DNA of 64,000 nucleotides from an uncultured Acidimicrobiales bacterium. GTDB lineage: Bacteria; Actinomycetota; Acidimicrobiia; Acidimicrobiales; SZUA-35. The notes under the pieces were generated by a model, which saw nothing but the letters and a program-made list of their open reading frames with translations, searched no databases and had not been told where the DNA came from. This document shows, piece after piece, positions 29,018-38,838 of this stretch. The translations under genes were made by a program, and so were the position numbers. How positions within the stretch are numbered: position 1 is the first letter of the stretch; each line of letters starts with the position of its first letter. The stretch is from assembly GCA_937997485.1 (NCBI GenBank), contig CALKTH010000022.1:1-64000 (forward strand), given 5' to 3'.

Positions 29018-30102
29018 CGGGACGCCTCCGCTTCGAGCAGCTGATCAACGAGCTGGGCCGCAGCGAGAATCTGGGCCGGCGAAACCGGTGGAGCCTGTCC
29101 GTTTTGGAACGCGGCGTAGGTGTCGTCCAGGAACTTGGCGAGCCCGTGATACGGGCCATGCTGCAGGAGCTTCTGGCCGAAGTTCTTGAACCCCGAACGA
29201 GCGAGCTTGGTGCCATTCACAATGTGATTGACGATCGGCGTGAGCTGCTCCCCACCCGGACGAGGGCCCACCACTTCAAGGAAGGGGTGGAACAGATCCG
29301 TGGCCGCCTGCCCACCGCTTCCCCGCACGACGACGGAGAAGAGGTCAGGTTTGGTGCTGCACGAAAAGCGGAGGCGCCCGTGGAAGGGCCCCGTTGCGTT
29401 GTGGCCGACGAGGAGTGCATCGAGGTCATCGAAGCGGAACAGGTCTCCCCCGCCGTGGTTGCTCCACACGGCGGCGACCCGTTCATACGTCGCTTCTCCC
29501 GACAAGGTGTTCATGAGATATGCGAAGTGGGTGATGAAGTCGTGGATCACTCCGGCCGGCATGTCGTGGATCGGATTCGGCAGGTTCTCATCGGCGAATC
29601 GGCTGCCCTCATCACGAATCGGCAGGGCCATGCGGATGTCGACTTCGTGGACGTCGCCGATCGTTCCTGCTGCGACGACCTTCTGCAGCTCGAGAATCTC
29701 GTCGTTGAAGCGGTAGTTGTGATTCTCGACCAGATGCACCCCGTGCTTCGCTGCGACCGCCAGCAGCTCGGCGGCCTCACTCGACGTAGGTGACATCGGC
29801 TTTTCACAGATGACGTGCACGCCCCGTTCAAGACACATCGTGGCGAGGAAGCCGTGGGTGTTCGGCGGTGTCAGCACATGGACGACGTCGGGCCGAGCCT
29901 GTTCGAGCATCGTTGCCACATCGGTGAAGGAGTCCTCTGCATCGAAGCGTCGGGCGGCGATGCCGGAAGAGACCGGCGAGAGATCGCAGATGCCGACCAA
30001 CCGGGACCGACTGCTCGAGCGCAGAAAGTCCAGGTGTTGCAGTGAGATGGCACCGGCACCGATCACAGCGGATCGGAGCGCGGGAAGGCCGGACGAGGTC
30101 AT
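29014..30102 (-). CDS. Gfo/Idh/MocA family oxidoreductase
   Basis: LRSAVIGAGAISLQHLDFLRSSSRSRLVGICDL; RPDVVHVLTPPNTHGFLATMCLERGVHVICEKPM. Start position uncertain (track start 30258). Confidence 0.9.
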   Translation of the reverse strand: MTSSGLPALRSAVIGAGAISLQHLDFLRSSSRSRLVGICDLSPVSSGIAARRFDAEDSFTDVATMLEQARPDVVHVLTPPNTHGFLATMCLERGVHVICEKPMSPTSSEAAELLAVAAKHGVHLVENHNYRFNDEILELQKVVAAGTIGDVHEVDIRMALPIRDEGSRFADENLPNPIHDMPAGVIHDFITHFAYLMNTLSGEATYERVAAVWSNHGGGDLFRFDDLDALLVGHNATGPFHGRLRFSCSTKPDLFSVVVRGSGGQAATDLFHPFLEVVGPRPGGEQLTPIVNHIVNGTKLARSGFKNFGQKLLQHGPYHGLAKFLDDTYAAFQNGQAPPVSPAQILAAAQLVDQLLEAEASR

Positions 30103-30184
30103 GCTGTCTCCATCGGACGAAGCGACCCGAGGATCAAGGACAGATTCGGGAAGGAGTGCGTGAACCTCGTCATGCGCTGACCTC

Positions 30185-31270
30185 TCAGGGAGCGTCGGGA
30201 GCGAGTCCCAGCTCGGCTTTGCGACTGGGGCTGTAGGCGTACTCTCTGCCGTCCTCACGCCACGAGCGGATTCGGGACGCCCGCTCTCGCTTGTTCATCT
30301 CGGTCTTGCACTTGACCTCGATGCTTCGCACCCCGACCTTGCGGGCCGCGAACTCGGCCAGGAAGTAGGGGCCGTACTCCTCCAACTTGTGCTTCCACTT
30401 CTTGGCAGTGGCCTCGGCCTTGATCTTCTTGAGCTCGTTGGCGCCAACGTCGAGTGCGGGAAGACCGCTTGGCTCGTAGCCCCGCTCAGTCAGGAGCTCA
30501 CCAACACGGGCCTCGGCGAGCTGAATCTCACGCTCTGACATGGTGGTGCGCCACTCGTCGGCCTTTGCAGGATTCGGCCGGTCGTAGTCCGTGGGGGCGA
30601 CGTAGCTGAGCATCTCTGGGTCGTAGGTGACACCAAGGAACGCCAACACTGGCGCCAGCGCTGCCTCGTGATCGGTGGCGAGATCTTCGAACCGGATCTC
30701 GAGACGGCGATCGGCCGGGACCCATTGGCAGAGCTCGTTCCACTCCCGCTCGGTCTCGACCCACTTCTGTGCACTCAGATAGGTGTTGAAGCCCCAGTCC
30801 TTGGCGACCCCGGACTTGGCCATCGCTCGTGGATCCCGGATCAGATGGATGAAGCGGGCATCAGGCCAGAGGCGCAACATCTGGGGAGCGTCTCGATGGA
30901 GCTTGGTGACGAAGATCCCCTTGCCCGCCGCTGCCTTGCGCTGCTCCACGAACGACTGAGCGACCTCGATCACGCTGCCAAGCGAGCTGTCGAAGGTGAG
31001 TCCCATACCGGCGAACTGGTTGTCCGTGGAGAGAAATTCCTCGTATTCCGCCATGGTCGGCAGGCTGATGGTTGCGGGATCTTGACCGGCCTCGGGCGGG
31101 GGAAGCGCCTCAGCGACGAAGCGGAAGCCCTCCATGCACGTGATCTCAGGATGCGAGTCCAGCAGCAAACGGAACAGTGTGGTTCCGGTGCGTTCGGCAC
31201 CGACGAAGAAGACAGGCGACTCGCCAACGTGGGACGGGGTGTGTGTCGAAGGTTGGTCTGAGCTGGACAT
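30185..31270 (-). CDS. sulfotransferase family protein
   Basis: PAPS-binding loop VFFVGAERTGTTLFRLLLDSHPEITCMEGF; ARFIHLIRDPRAMAKSGV. Confidence 0.88.
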   Translation of the reverse strand: MSSSDQPSTHTPSHVGESPVFFVGAERTGTTLFRLLLDSHPEITCMEGFRFVAEALPPPEAGQDPATISLPTMAEYEEFLSTDNQFAGMGLTFDSSLGSVIEVAQSFVEQRKAAAGKGIFVTKLHRDAPQMLRLWPDARFIHLIRDPRAMAKSGVAKDWGFNTYLSAQKWVETEREWNELCQWVPADRRLEIRFEDLATDHEAALAPVLAFLGVTYDPEMLSYVAPTDYDRPNPAKADEWRTTMSEREIQLAEARVGELLTERGYEPSGLPALDVGANELKKIKAEATAKKWKHKLEEYGPYFLAEFAARKVGVRSIEVKCKTEMNKRERASRIRSWREDGREYAYSPSRKAELGLAPDAP

Positions 31271-31277
31271 CCGGGCG

Positions 31278-31283
31278 ACGCTA
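31278..31283 (-). promoter_or_regulatory. putative -10 element TAGCGT, 7 nt before the sulfotransferase ATG (leaderless)
   Basis: Minus strand: TAGCGT-cgcccgg-ATG. Confidence 0.35.
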
Positions 31284-31439
31284 GCGGCGGGCCGGGCGGA
31301 CGGCGACGAGGCAAAAACCTGACGAGCCGCCTACCATCGCGGCGCGGCAGGGCAGTCGACGCATTTTGATGCAACGTCCGGCTGTGTAGGCCGTTGCGAA
31401 GATGCGTCTGCGAGATGGCATGACGCTGACCACACCGAT

Positions 31440-32615
31440 GTGGTCGAACAGACCGGAATCGGGATGACACCTTTGGAGAACTCACTCCCAGCGACACCAA
31501 CACCTCGTGGTTCGCGGCTCGGCTCGAGGTTCGCCATTGCGATGAGCACCTCCGTCGACAGCCAGTCGTTTCGGGACCGGCACGCGGCAGACCTGGGACC
31601 CCATCACACCATGGTGAGCCTCGCCGACCTCACCGGCGGCAGCCTCATGCAACCGGACGGCGGCCCACCGAGTATCTTCGACCGCGTCGGAGGCAAATTG
31701 ATCGGTCGGCCCGAGCTGTGGACATCTGCTCGCGCAATCCTGCGCAGCGATGCCGACGTCGTCTACTGCACCGGTGAAGACATCGGCATTCCGCTGGCCC
31801 TTCTCGCCTCGGTCCGACGTCGCTCGATGGCCGTCGGCATCTACTTCCTCGCACCTCAGCGGCCGCGAGCCAAGTTTCTGGGCCGGGCGGCTCTCCGTCT
31901 TCTGCCGAACACGTTCGCTGCCACGGGAACGGAAGCGAAGCTGACCTTCCTGGAAGGCTGGCTCAAAGACTCGGTCAACGAACTGGTGCTGGCCCACGAA
32001 CAGACCGACACCACGTTCTTCCGTCCCGCCGACGTCGCCGGTGCCACAAACCCCGCCGCCACTCGAGTCCACATCGCCAGCTGCGGACTCGAGCAGCGAG
32101 ACTACGTGAAACTCAGCAAGGCCCTCGGCCGTCTGAACCGAGATGGGATCGAGGTAACGGCCGGTGTGTGTGCCGTCTCCCCCAACTTCTCCGATCGCAC
32201 GCGAGTGGAAATCCCTGAAACGCTGCCGACAGGGATGGAGATGCGTCACTACGAGTTCGATGAGCTACGGGATCTCTACCGCACGGCGACCGTCACGGTG
32301 ATTCCGCTGCTCGAGAACGAGTATTCAGCCGGGCTCACCACGATGCTCGAGGCCATCGCGTGTGGCTCGCCGGTCATCATGACCCGAACCGAAGGCCTCG
32401 CCTCGGACTTCATCGATCAAGATCTCATCGTGGGTATTCCTCCCGGTGACGATGAAGCGCTGGCAGATGCGATCAAGATGGTGATCAAGGAACCCGATGA
32501 ACACCGGGAACGTGCCGAACGTGCACGGAACTGGGTCCTCACCAATCACTCGAGCACGCCCTACGTCGAAACGCTTGCCGCCGCTGCAGAGCGCGCCGGC
32601 GCCACACAGCACTGA
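31440..32615 (+). CDS. glycosyltransferase (GT4-like)
   Basis: TVTVIPLLENEYSAGLTTMLEAIACGSPVIMTRTEGLASDFI; C-terminal ERARNWVLTNHSSTPYVETLAAA. Start uncertain. Confidence 0.8.
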   Translation: MVEQTGIGMTPLENSLPATPTPRGSRLGSRFAIAMSTSVDSQSFRDRHAADLGPHHTMVSLADLTGGSLMQPDGGPPSIFDRVGGKLIGRPELWTSARAILRSDADVVYCTGEDIGIPLALLASVRRRSMAVGIYFLAPQRPRAKFLGRAALRLLPNTFAATGTEAKLTFLEGWLKDSVNELVLAHEQTDTTFFRPADVAGATNPAATRVHIASCGLEQRDYVKLSKALGRLNRDGIEVTAGVCAVSPNFSDRTRVEIPETLPTGMEMRHYEFDELRDLYRTATVTVIPLLENEYSAGLTTMLEAIACGSPVIMTRTEGLASDFIDQDLIVGIPPGDDEALADAIKMVIKEPDEHRERAERARNWVLTNHSSTPYVETLAAAAERAGATQH

Positions 32616-32625
32616 ACACCACTCC

Positions 32626-34077
32626 ATGACCACGATCTCTCCCGATTCCCCTACCGCTCCCGACGGTGACGCCGCAGGGCCGAGCACGGATCTCATTCCC
32701 GCGGCCGCGCCGACCGAACGTCCACAGCCTCCGCGGTTCACTCGCATTGGCGATCGGGTCGGCTTCAACCCGGCACCGAAGACCGCCGAACCCTTCGGTC
32801 CCTTTGCCCTCGGCTTCGGAAGTTTGTACATCACGATCTCCTTCTTCCTTGCGGCTCCCGTGATGCCGCTCGAGCCTCGCTGGGCAACCCTGACCCTCGC
32901 CTTTGCCATGGGTTCGTTGCTCCTCATCCCGAGAGAGCACATGCGACGCATGGTCGTCGACGGTCCCGTGATGCTGATGGCCTTTTGGATTGCAATCACT
33001 GCGCTGTGGTCGGTCAATCCGAGCTTTGCCGTGTTCCAGGTTCGGCGAGATCTTCCCGTCGTGATCGCCGTCAGCCTCCTGGCGGGGGCACTTCCTTCCG
33101 ATGTCACCATTCGGGCGATCCGTCGGGCGATCTGGATCGCCATGGGCATTACCGCCTTCGCCCTTCTCATCGACCCCGAGACCCGAAGCCACGCCGCCGA
33201 CGGCATCTACGCCGACCCCTATCCCGGCTGGCACGGCTGGTTCATTCACAAGAACACGATGGCGCCGTACATGGTCATGGGCCTGATCACCACGCTCATG
33301 TTCGACAAGGAACCGCTCCGACGGGGCCTCACGCTCGCCGGACTGGCGGTGCTTCTGATCGGATCTGACTCCGCCACGGGCCTTTCGGCCGGGATGTTCG
33401 TCGTGGCGCTTTGGGTCTGGTTCCGACTGTTCCATCGCAGCGGTGGGCGTTGGTCCACCGGCTATGTCGTGGCTTCGACTGCTGTGGCACTGTGCGGACT
33501 GATGGGTGCCATCGCCTCGCTCAGCGCCCTGACCAGCGCGTACGGCAAGGACCTGACCTTCAGTGGGCGCACGTTCATCTGGAGCGCCGTGTTGAGCGCT
33601 ATCGAGAAGCGGCCGTTCACCGGCCAAGGCCTCGGCAGCGTGTTTTGGATTCCCAACTCCATCACCAGAGAGATCTGGCGAGATGTGGGGTTCAAGATCC
33701 CGCACTCGCATAGCGGCACGCTCGACGTCGTGCTCAACTTCGGACTCATCGGTCTCGTGCTCTTCACCGTGATGTTCCTCAGTTCGATCGCCATGGGCAT
33801 TCGCCTGTTGCGCATCTCCCCCGTCGTGGCGGAGTGGTTCCTGATTCTGCTGGCCGCTCAGTTCCTGATGGGCCTCTCGGAAAACGTGTTCCTCGGATCC
33901 TGGCTCGTCTATATGGCGGCGGCTCGCGGCGTCGTGCAACGCCGGACACGGGACGGCGATCCCGAGCCCGAGTCGAAGCCGGCGGCCAAGCCTGGCGGGC
34001 TGCAGCATTCAAACCTTCCCGAACTCACCGCGGGATCAGGCAGCTCGGCAACACCTGCCCTGCCGTCCGGCCACTGA
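32626..34077 (+). CDS. O-antigen ligase / Wzy-like protein (second copy)
   Basis: FSGRTFIWSAVLSAIEKRPFTGQGLGSVFW...PHSHSGTLDVVLNFGLIGLVLF, parallel to the 1694-3052 protein. Confidence 0.85.
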   Translation: MTTISPDSPTAPDGDAAGPSTDLIPAAAPTERPQPPRFTRIGDRVGFNPAPKTAEPFGPFALGFGSLYITISFFLAAPVMPLEPRWATLTLAFAMGSLLLIPREHMRRMVVDGPVMLMAFWIAITALWSVNPSFAVFQVRRDLPVVIAVSLLAGALPSDVTIRAIRRAIWIAMGITAFALLIDPETRSHAADGIYADPYPGWHGWFIHKNTMAPYMVMGLITTLMFDKEPLRRGLTLAGLAVLLIGSDSATGLSAGMFVVALWVWFRLFHRSGGRWSTGYVVASTAVALCGLMGAIASLSALTSAYGKDLTFSGRTFIWSAVLSAIEKRPFTGQGLGSVFWIPNSITREIWRDVGFKIPHSHSGTLDVVLNFGLIGLVLFTVMFLSSIAMGIRLLRISPVVAEWFLILLAAQFLMGLSENVFLGSWLVYMAAARGVVQRRTRDGDPEPESKPAAKPGGLQHSNLPELTAGSGSSATPALPSGH

Positions 34078-34131
34078 CACGACGCCAACGAGCGGCCTCA
34101 GCCATCCCGCGTCGAGCGTCTCGAGGCTCAG

Positions 34132-34167
34132 GAGCCGTGAGATCGGCGCGAGCCGTGAGATCGGCGC
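34132..34167. repeat. 2 x 18-bp tandem repeat (gagccgtgagatcggcgc)
   Basis: Direct reading; lies in the 96-bp gap between convergent genes ending at 34077 and 34174. Confidence 0.85.
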
Positions 34168-34173
34168 GATTCG

Positions 34174-35298
34174 TCAGCGCTCAGCGAGGACACCATCGAG
34201 GACACGCACCAGCGATCGAGCCGCAGCCTGATCGGTTGCGTTCTCGGTCGCCCAATGCAATGCGCCAGCGGCAAGTCGAGAGCGAAGCGCCTCGTCATTC
34301 CACATCCCGTCGATGGCATCAGCCATCGCGGTGGCATCACGCATCGGAACAATCAGGGCGTTGTCGTCATGGTGCACGTAATCGTCGATGCCAGGACGAT
34401 CGCTGACCACCACTCCCCGTCCGTGACGGAAGGTCTCGGCGAACGTGATGATGCCGCCGGTCAGCCCACCCTCATGCATGGGGATGACGTTCACCCGCGC
34501 TTGCCGCACGAGGTGATGAATGTCTGAGCGGTTCAGTCCCTCGAGGATCTCGACGTTGGTCGGAGGCGTGAGTCCAGCGAGGACACGTGGGCCGGCCACC
34601 ACCTTGGCCTTCATTGGCAGCAGCGCCATGGCATCAAAGAACGTGCCGTAGTCGCGGAAGCCGGAGCCAGTCGCAAACACGAACGGATCCTCGGTGTCTT
34701 CTTCGTCGGTCTGCACCGTGCCGCCGTACTGGACAGGCACGAATTCGAAGCGCTCCGCTGGCAAGCGCAGTTCCTCGGCGTATGCCTCGATCTCGCGGGA
34801 GGAGTGCACGACGAAGCGATCAACTGCGTCAAGGGTGCGGCGGGCGAGCGCAGTGCGAGCGTCGTTGCCGAAGTTCGTGTTGAAGAACCAGGCGACGAGC
34901 GGAACGTCGAGCCGTCGGAGCTTCTTGCGCGAAGCGGCCGAGGCGGCCAGCTGTGGAAAGACCGTCACGACGCCGCCGTTGACGGACGAGGCCATGCGCA
35001 ACGCGGCCGTCGACGTACGGGCGAAGTCTCGCCACTCGCCGAGGCCCGTGCGAGCAACCTTCTTCGAGTGCCAAGAGATCTCGCCCCCGATCTTGGGAAC
35101 GATCACGAAGTCGTGGCGATCGGTCTCGGCGAACGACGAGATCCAACGGTGGCTTGGGTCGGTCAGGAACGGAGCAGTCACTGCCCACGTCACGGAGTCT
35201 TGGCCAGTCGAGATCGCCGAATCTTCCGCATCTTCATGGCGCGGGCGGGCCTCGTTCGCTGCGGTCACTTCCATGTTGTTCCCCTCACTCTTCAACAT
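34174..35298 (-). CDS. glycosyltransferase (GT-B/GT4-like)
   Basis: VVAWFFNTNFGND-type core; RVNVIPMHEGGLTGGIITFAETFRHGRGVVVSDRPGIDDYV. Start possibly 35274 (SD gagggg). Confidence 0.72.
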   Translation of the reverse strand: MLKSEGNNMEVTAANEARPRHEDAEDSAISTGQDSVTWAVTAPFLTDPSHRWISSFAETDRHDFVIVPKIGGEISWHSKKVARTGLGEWRDFARTSTAALRMASSVNGGVVTVFPQLAASAASRKKLRRLDVPLVAWFFNTNFGNDARTALARRTLDAVDRFVVHSSREIEAYAEELRLPAERFEFVPVQYGGTVQTDEEDTEDPFVFATGSGFRDYGTFFDAMALLPMKAKVVAGPRVLAGLTPPTNVEILEGLNRSDIHHLVRQARVNVIPMHEGGLTGGIITFAETFRHGRGVVVSDRPGIDDYVHHDDNALIVPMRDATAMADAIDGMWNDEALRSRLAAGALHWATENATDQAAARSLVRVLDGVLAER

Positions 35299-35325
35299 CC
35301 CGTGTCTCGGTGTCGTGCGAGGCCG

Positions 35326-36306
35326 TCAGTTCTTCACGCTGTACTCTCGGCCGGGCTCTCGCCACGACCGCTTTCGATTCGCCCGCTCGATCTCGTTGAA
35401 GCGCAGCTTGACGGACTTCTGATACCCCGGGATGGGCAGCACTCGGCTCAAACCTCGTTCGACGAAGAGTCGCAATCCGAACTTGTCGATCCTCTTCTTC
35501 CATTGCTTCATTCGGTTATCGGCCTGAAGCGTCAACATTTCAGTCTTTCCCGGTTTGATGACCGGAAGACCGCTGAGCTCGAAGCCGCGGGACTGCATCA
35601 GGTCGCCGACACGACCTTCCACGAGTCCGATCTCACGATCGCTGAGCTTCTTGTGCCACTGAGCAACCTTCGAGGGATCCGGCACGCCGTAGTCGGTGTC
35701 GTTCGCGTAGTCGAGCATCTGCTGGGTGTAGGGAACCGAGAGAAACTCGGTGATACGCCGGAGTTGCGTTTCGTGGTCGCCGATGAGGTCGGCGTAGGGA
35801 ATCTCGATGTGCTGTTCGGAGCGCAGCTTCGGAACCAAGCGGTCCCATTCCTCTTCGGCCAGGATCCACTTGTCGAGTCCGAACCACACGTTGCCCTGCC
35901 ATCCCATCTGCAGAACCGAACTCGTGACGTCTCGTGGGTCTCGCAGAACGTGAATGAAGCGGGCGTTTGGCCAGAGTTCGAGGAGACGGGCGAAGTGGAA
36001 GTGGACCATCGCCGACACTTGGTCTTTGCCAGAGAGGTCCAGCCGCTGTTGCAGAAAGCTGTTGACGAGCGATGGGTAGTCCAGCGACCGATCGACGGTC
36101 AGATTGGCGCTACCGAAGATGTTGTGCGCCGAAAGGTAGTCCCAATATCGCTGCATCTCTGGGTACGAGCCGTCGTCACCCATGAGGTCCACGATGAACT
36201 CGAAGCCCTCGCAACCCGTGATGTCGGGGTGCGAGTCGAGCATGAGTCTCAACAGCGTCGTGCCTGAGCGTTCGGCACCGACGAGGAAGATGGGTGAGTC
36301 GATCAT
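35326..36306 (-). CDS. sulfotransferase family protein
   Basis: MIDSPIFLVGAERSGTTLLRLMLDSHPDITGCEGFEF; ARFIHVLRDPRDVTSSV. C-terminus KRSWREPGREYSV parallels the 30185 protein. Confidence 0.88.
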   Translation of the reverse strand: MIDSPIFLVGAERSGTTLLRLMLDSHPDITGCEGFEFIVDLMGDDGSYPEMQRYWDYLSAHNIFGSANLTVDRSLDYPSLVNSFLQQRLDLSGKDQVSAMVHFHFARLLELWPNARFIHVLRDPRDVTSSVLQMGWQGNVWFGLDKWILAEEEWDRLVPKLRSEQHIEIPYADLIGDHETQLRRITEFLSVPYTQQMLDYANDTDYGVPDPSKVAQWHKKLSDREIGLVEGRVGDLMQSRGFELSGLPVIKPGKTEMLTLQADNRMKQWKKRIDKFGLRLFVERGLSRVLPIPGYQKSVKLRFNEIERANRKRSWREPGREYSVKN

Positions 36307-36613
36307 GTGTGTTGCGAGATCCTGGATCTGGTGGGAGGGGGAAATGGCGAGCTCACCGCACGCGGGAGCGCAGCCGGTAGCAACCCTACCTATCGACAAC
36401 GTGGCGCAGAAGCTGGAGACCTGCCCATCATCAACTGTGGGTCGTTCGGCACACGCACCCCAAAGATCCGCCCACATCGGGTTTGGCGCTTGACGCGAGT
36501 CACGCCCGTGTGCAGCGCTAACCTGCGCTGGGCGGCGAACGCAGCCACAGCGGCACACACCTGATCGGACCACGACAGTCCGATCACCCTCGACTGATCT
36601 GATCGCGGAGCGG

Positions 36614-37480
36614 ATGCGACTTCCTGATTTCTACATCATCGGCGCGATGAAGGCCTCGACGTCGACGCTGCACGACCAGTTGGCCGCGCAGTCCGGCCTT
36701 TGGATGAGCGATCCCAAAGAGCTCTACTTTTTCAGTGACGACCCGGTGTACGCCAGAGGTCTCGACTGGTACGCATCGCACTTTGCCGACGCCGCACCGA
36801 CCGATCTATGCGGTGAGTCCACCACGCACTACGCCAAGCTGCCGACCTACCCAAAGACCATCGAGCGCATCGCTGCGGCGACACCCGATGCCTCGTTCAT
36901 CTACGTGATGCGGCACCCGATCGATCGCTTGGTCTCGCAGTACACCCACATGTGGTTGGAGCGCGAAGTCACGGTGTCGTTCAGCGACGCCGTCGACGGC
37001 GCCGTACCCGAACTCGTCGACTACAGCCGGTACACGACTCAACTCACCCCCTTCTTCGAACAGTTCGGACAGGACCGGGTCCTGCCGGTGTTCTTCGACC
37101 GGATGCATGCCCAGCCAGATCTGGAACTCGAGCGGGTCTGTTCGTTTCTTGGGTACACCGGCACGCCGTCGTGGCAACACGATCTCGGTGCGAACAACGT
37201 TTCGAGCGAACGCTTGCAAAGCAGTGCGACGCGTGACCGTTTGAAAGACATCCCGGGTTATCAGCAGATGCGGGCGCTGATTCCTGAGCAAGCAATCGAA
37301 CGGGTGCGTGACCGTTGGCGGCCGAAGGAGCGTCCGTCGCTGAGTGAGGCGCAGCTGCAGCGTTTGACGTCCATCTTTGATGCCGACCTCGCCGTCCTCG
37401 GCGAGTGGGTCGGTGCAGACCTGAATTGCGAGAACTTCAAGACGGTGAGCGCAGCCATTGCCCTCGAGTGGGCTCGTTGA
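36614..37480 (+). CDS. sulfotransferase domain protein
   Basis: MRLPDFYIIGAMKASTSTLHDQLAAQSGLWMSDPKELYFFSDD; ASFIYVMRHPIDRLVSQY. Confidence 0.88.
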   Translation: MRLPDFYIIGAMKASTSTLHDQLAAQSGLWMSDPKELYFFSDDPVYARGLDWYASHFADAAPTDLCGESTTHYAKLPTYPKTIERIAAATPDASFIYVMRHPIDRLVSQYTHMWLEREVTVSFSDAVDGAVPELVDYSRYTTQLTPFFEQFGQDRVLPVFFDRMHAQPDLELERVCSFLGYTGTPSWQHDLGANNVSSERLQSSATRDRLKDIPGYQQMRALIPEQAIERVRDRWRPKERPSLSEAQLQRLTSIFDADLAVLGEWVGADLNCENFKTVSAAIALEWAR

Positions 37481-38784
37481 TGCGGTCTCGCCTCCAAGGT
37501 TTGGTTCGGCGCTATCGAGAAATGGCGACCGACGTCGCCTGGTCGGCGATCAGCGACGGCCTCACGTTGGTCGTGAATCTGACCTCGTTCCTGCTGCTGT
37601 TCCGATCGCTCGAAATCGAAACCTACGGCGGCTACGTCGGCGTTTACGGCGTGATCGGACCGCTGGGCGCCCTCACGTTCTCCGGCATGTCGCTGCTGAT
37701 CCTCCAGCGCATCATCCGAGAGAAGGAGGATCCGCAAGAGGTCTTCTTCCGCACATTCGGGCTGACGCTTCTCCAGGGTGCGGTTGCCACCACGCTGGCC
37801 TTCCTCATTGGCCGAGAAGTCATCTCCGTGCTCGACAGCACGACGATCTTGCTGATGGCCATCGCCGAGTTGTTGGTGTTCCCGGTCTCCCAGACCGTCA
37901 CGATGATGGTGCAGGCTGTTCGGGGTTTCGCTGCCTCGGCCCGCTTCAAGATCTTCATCCCGCTCGTCCGGTTCGCGGCATTGATCGCCTGTTGGGCAAC
38001 AGGCAATCTCACCGTCCGCAATCTGGCGATCGCGTGGATCATCGGCTTCACCCTCACCGGGCTTGTGGCGATTCGAGCCGTGGTGCCCGCCCTCGGTCTC
38101 CGCGTCGGTGTGCGCAAGGCGCCGGCGAGCTACCTCCGAGGCAACCTCGAACTCGCCCTTCCGTTGTTCTCCTCGAACCTGCAGCAGAACGGCGACAAGG
38201 CCGTCATGAACCGCTTCGGTTTCGAGCAGGATGCTGGCTTTTACGGCGCAGCGTTCCGCGTGATCATGCTGGCCCAGATGCCGATTCGCACCATGAACCA
38301 GGCGCTCTTCCAGCGATTCCTGCCGACCGGCGACGATGATCGAGGCCTGCATCTCCGGCGAGCGCAGCGTTTCGCTTCGGTCTCGCTTCCCCTCAGCCTC
38401 AGCATCGCGGTGATCATCTACTTCACCGCTCCCCTGCTCGGCTTCCTCGTCGACGACATCGACACGTCGATCTCGATGATTCGCTGGTTGCTGCCCGTTG
38501 TCCCGCTGTTCTCGATCAGCAGGGCGCCACTCAACGGCCTGCTCGGACTCGGCCGGACCACGCTTCGGGCCGGCATCATCCTCAGCTCCTCGTTGCTCAG
38601 CATGACGCTGTATCTGAGCTTGATTCCGTCGATGTCGTGGCGTGGCGCGGTCATCGGGACGATCGTGTCCGAGCTCTACCTGACCGCCGTCAGCTGGTTC
38701 ATGCTGTGGCGAGCCCAGCGAGCGGCTGATGCTTCGGCGGACGTTGCCGAGTCGCTGGGACAGCTCAGCGTCGATCTTGACTGA
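37480..38784 (+). CDS. oligosaccharide flippase (Wzx/MATE-like)
   Basis: Polytopic; MATDVAWSAISDGLTLVVNLTSFLLLFRSLEIETYGGYVGVYGVIGPL. Start overlaps the preceding stop (TGATG). Confidence 0.82.
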   Translation: MRSRLQGLVRRYREMATDVAWSAISDGLTLVVNLTSFLLLFRSLEIETYGGYVGVYGVIGPLGALTFSGMSLLILQRIIREKEDPQEVFFRTFGLTLLQGAVATTLAFLIGREVISVLDSTTILLMAIAELLVFPVSQTVTMMVQAVRGFAASARFKIFIPLVRFAALIACWATGNLTVRNLAIAWIIGFTLTGLVAIRAVVPALGLRVGVRKAPASYLRGNLELALPLFSSNLQQNGDKAVMNRFGFEQDAGFYGAAFRVIMLAQMPIRTMNQALFQRFLPTGDDDRGLHLRRAQRFASVSLPLSLSIAVIIYFTAPLLGFLVDDIDTSISMIRWLLPVVPLFSISRAPLNGLLGLGRTTLRAGIILSSSLLSMTLYLSLIPSMSWRGAVIGTIVSELYLTAVSWFMLWRAQRAADASADVAESLGQLSVDLD

Positions 38785-38838
38785 CGCTCCGACTCGCTGA
38801 CGCTGCGGTTGACCGGTCAGGCTTCCAACCGTCCGGGG

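Noticed and set aside
32539-34008. 489-aa minus-strand ORF
   Set aside because: Antisense to the second O-antigen ligase; hydrophilic low-information sequence.
38810-38819. TGACCGGTCA palindrome between convergent genes
   Set aside because: Short (10 bp), no T-tract and no further symmetry; compatible with chance.
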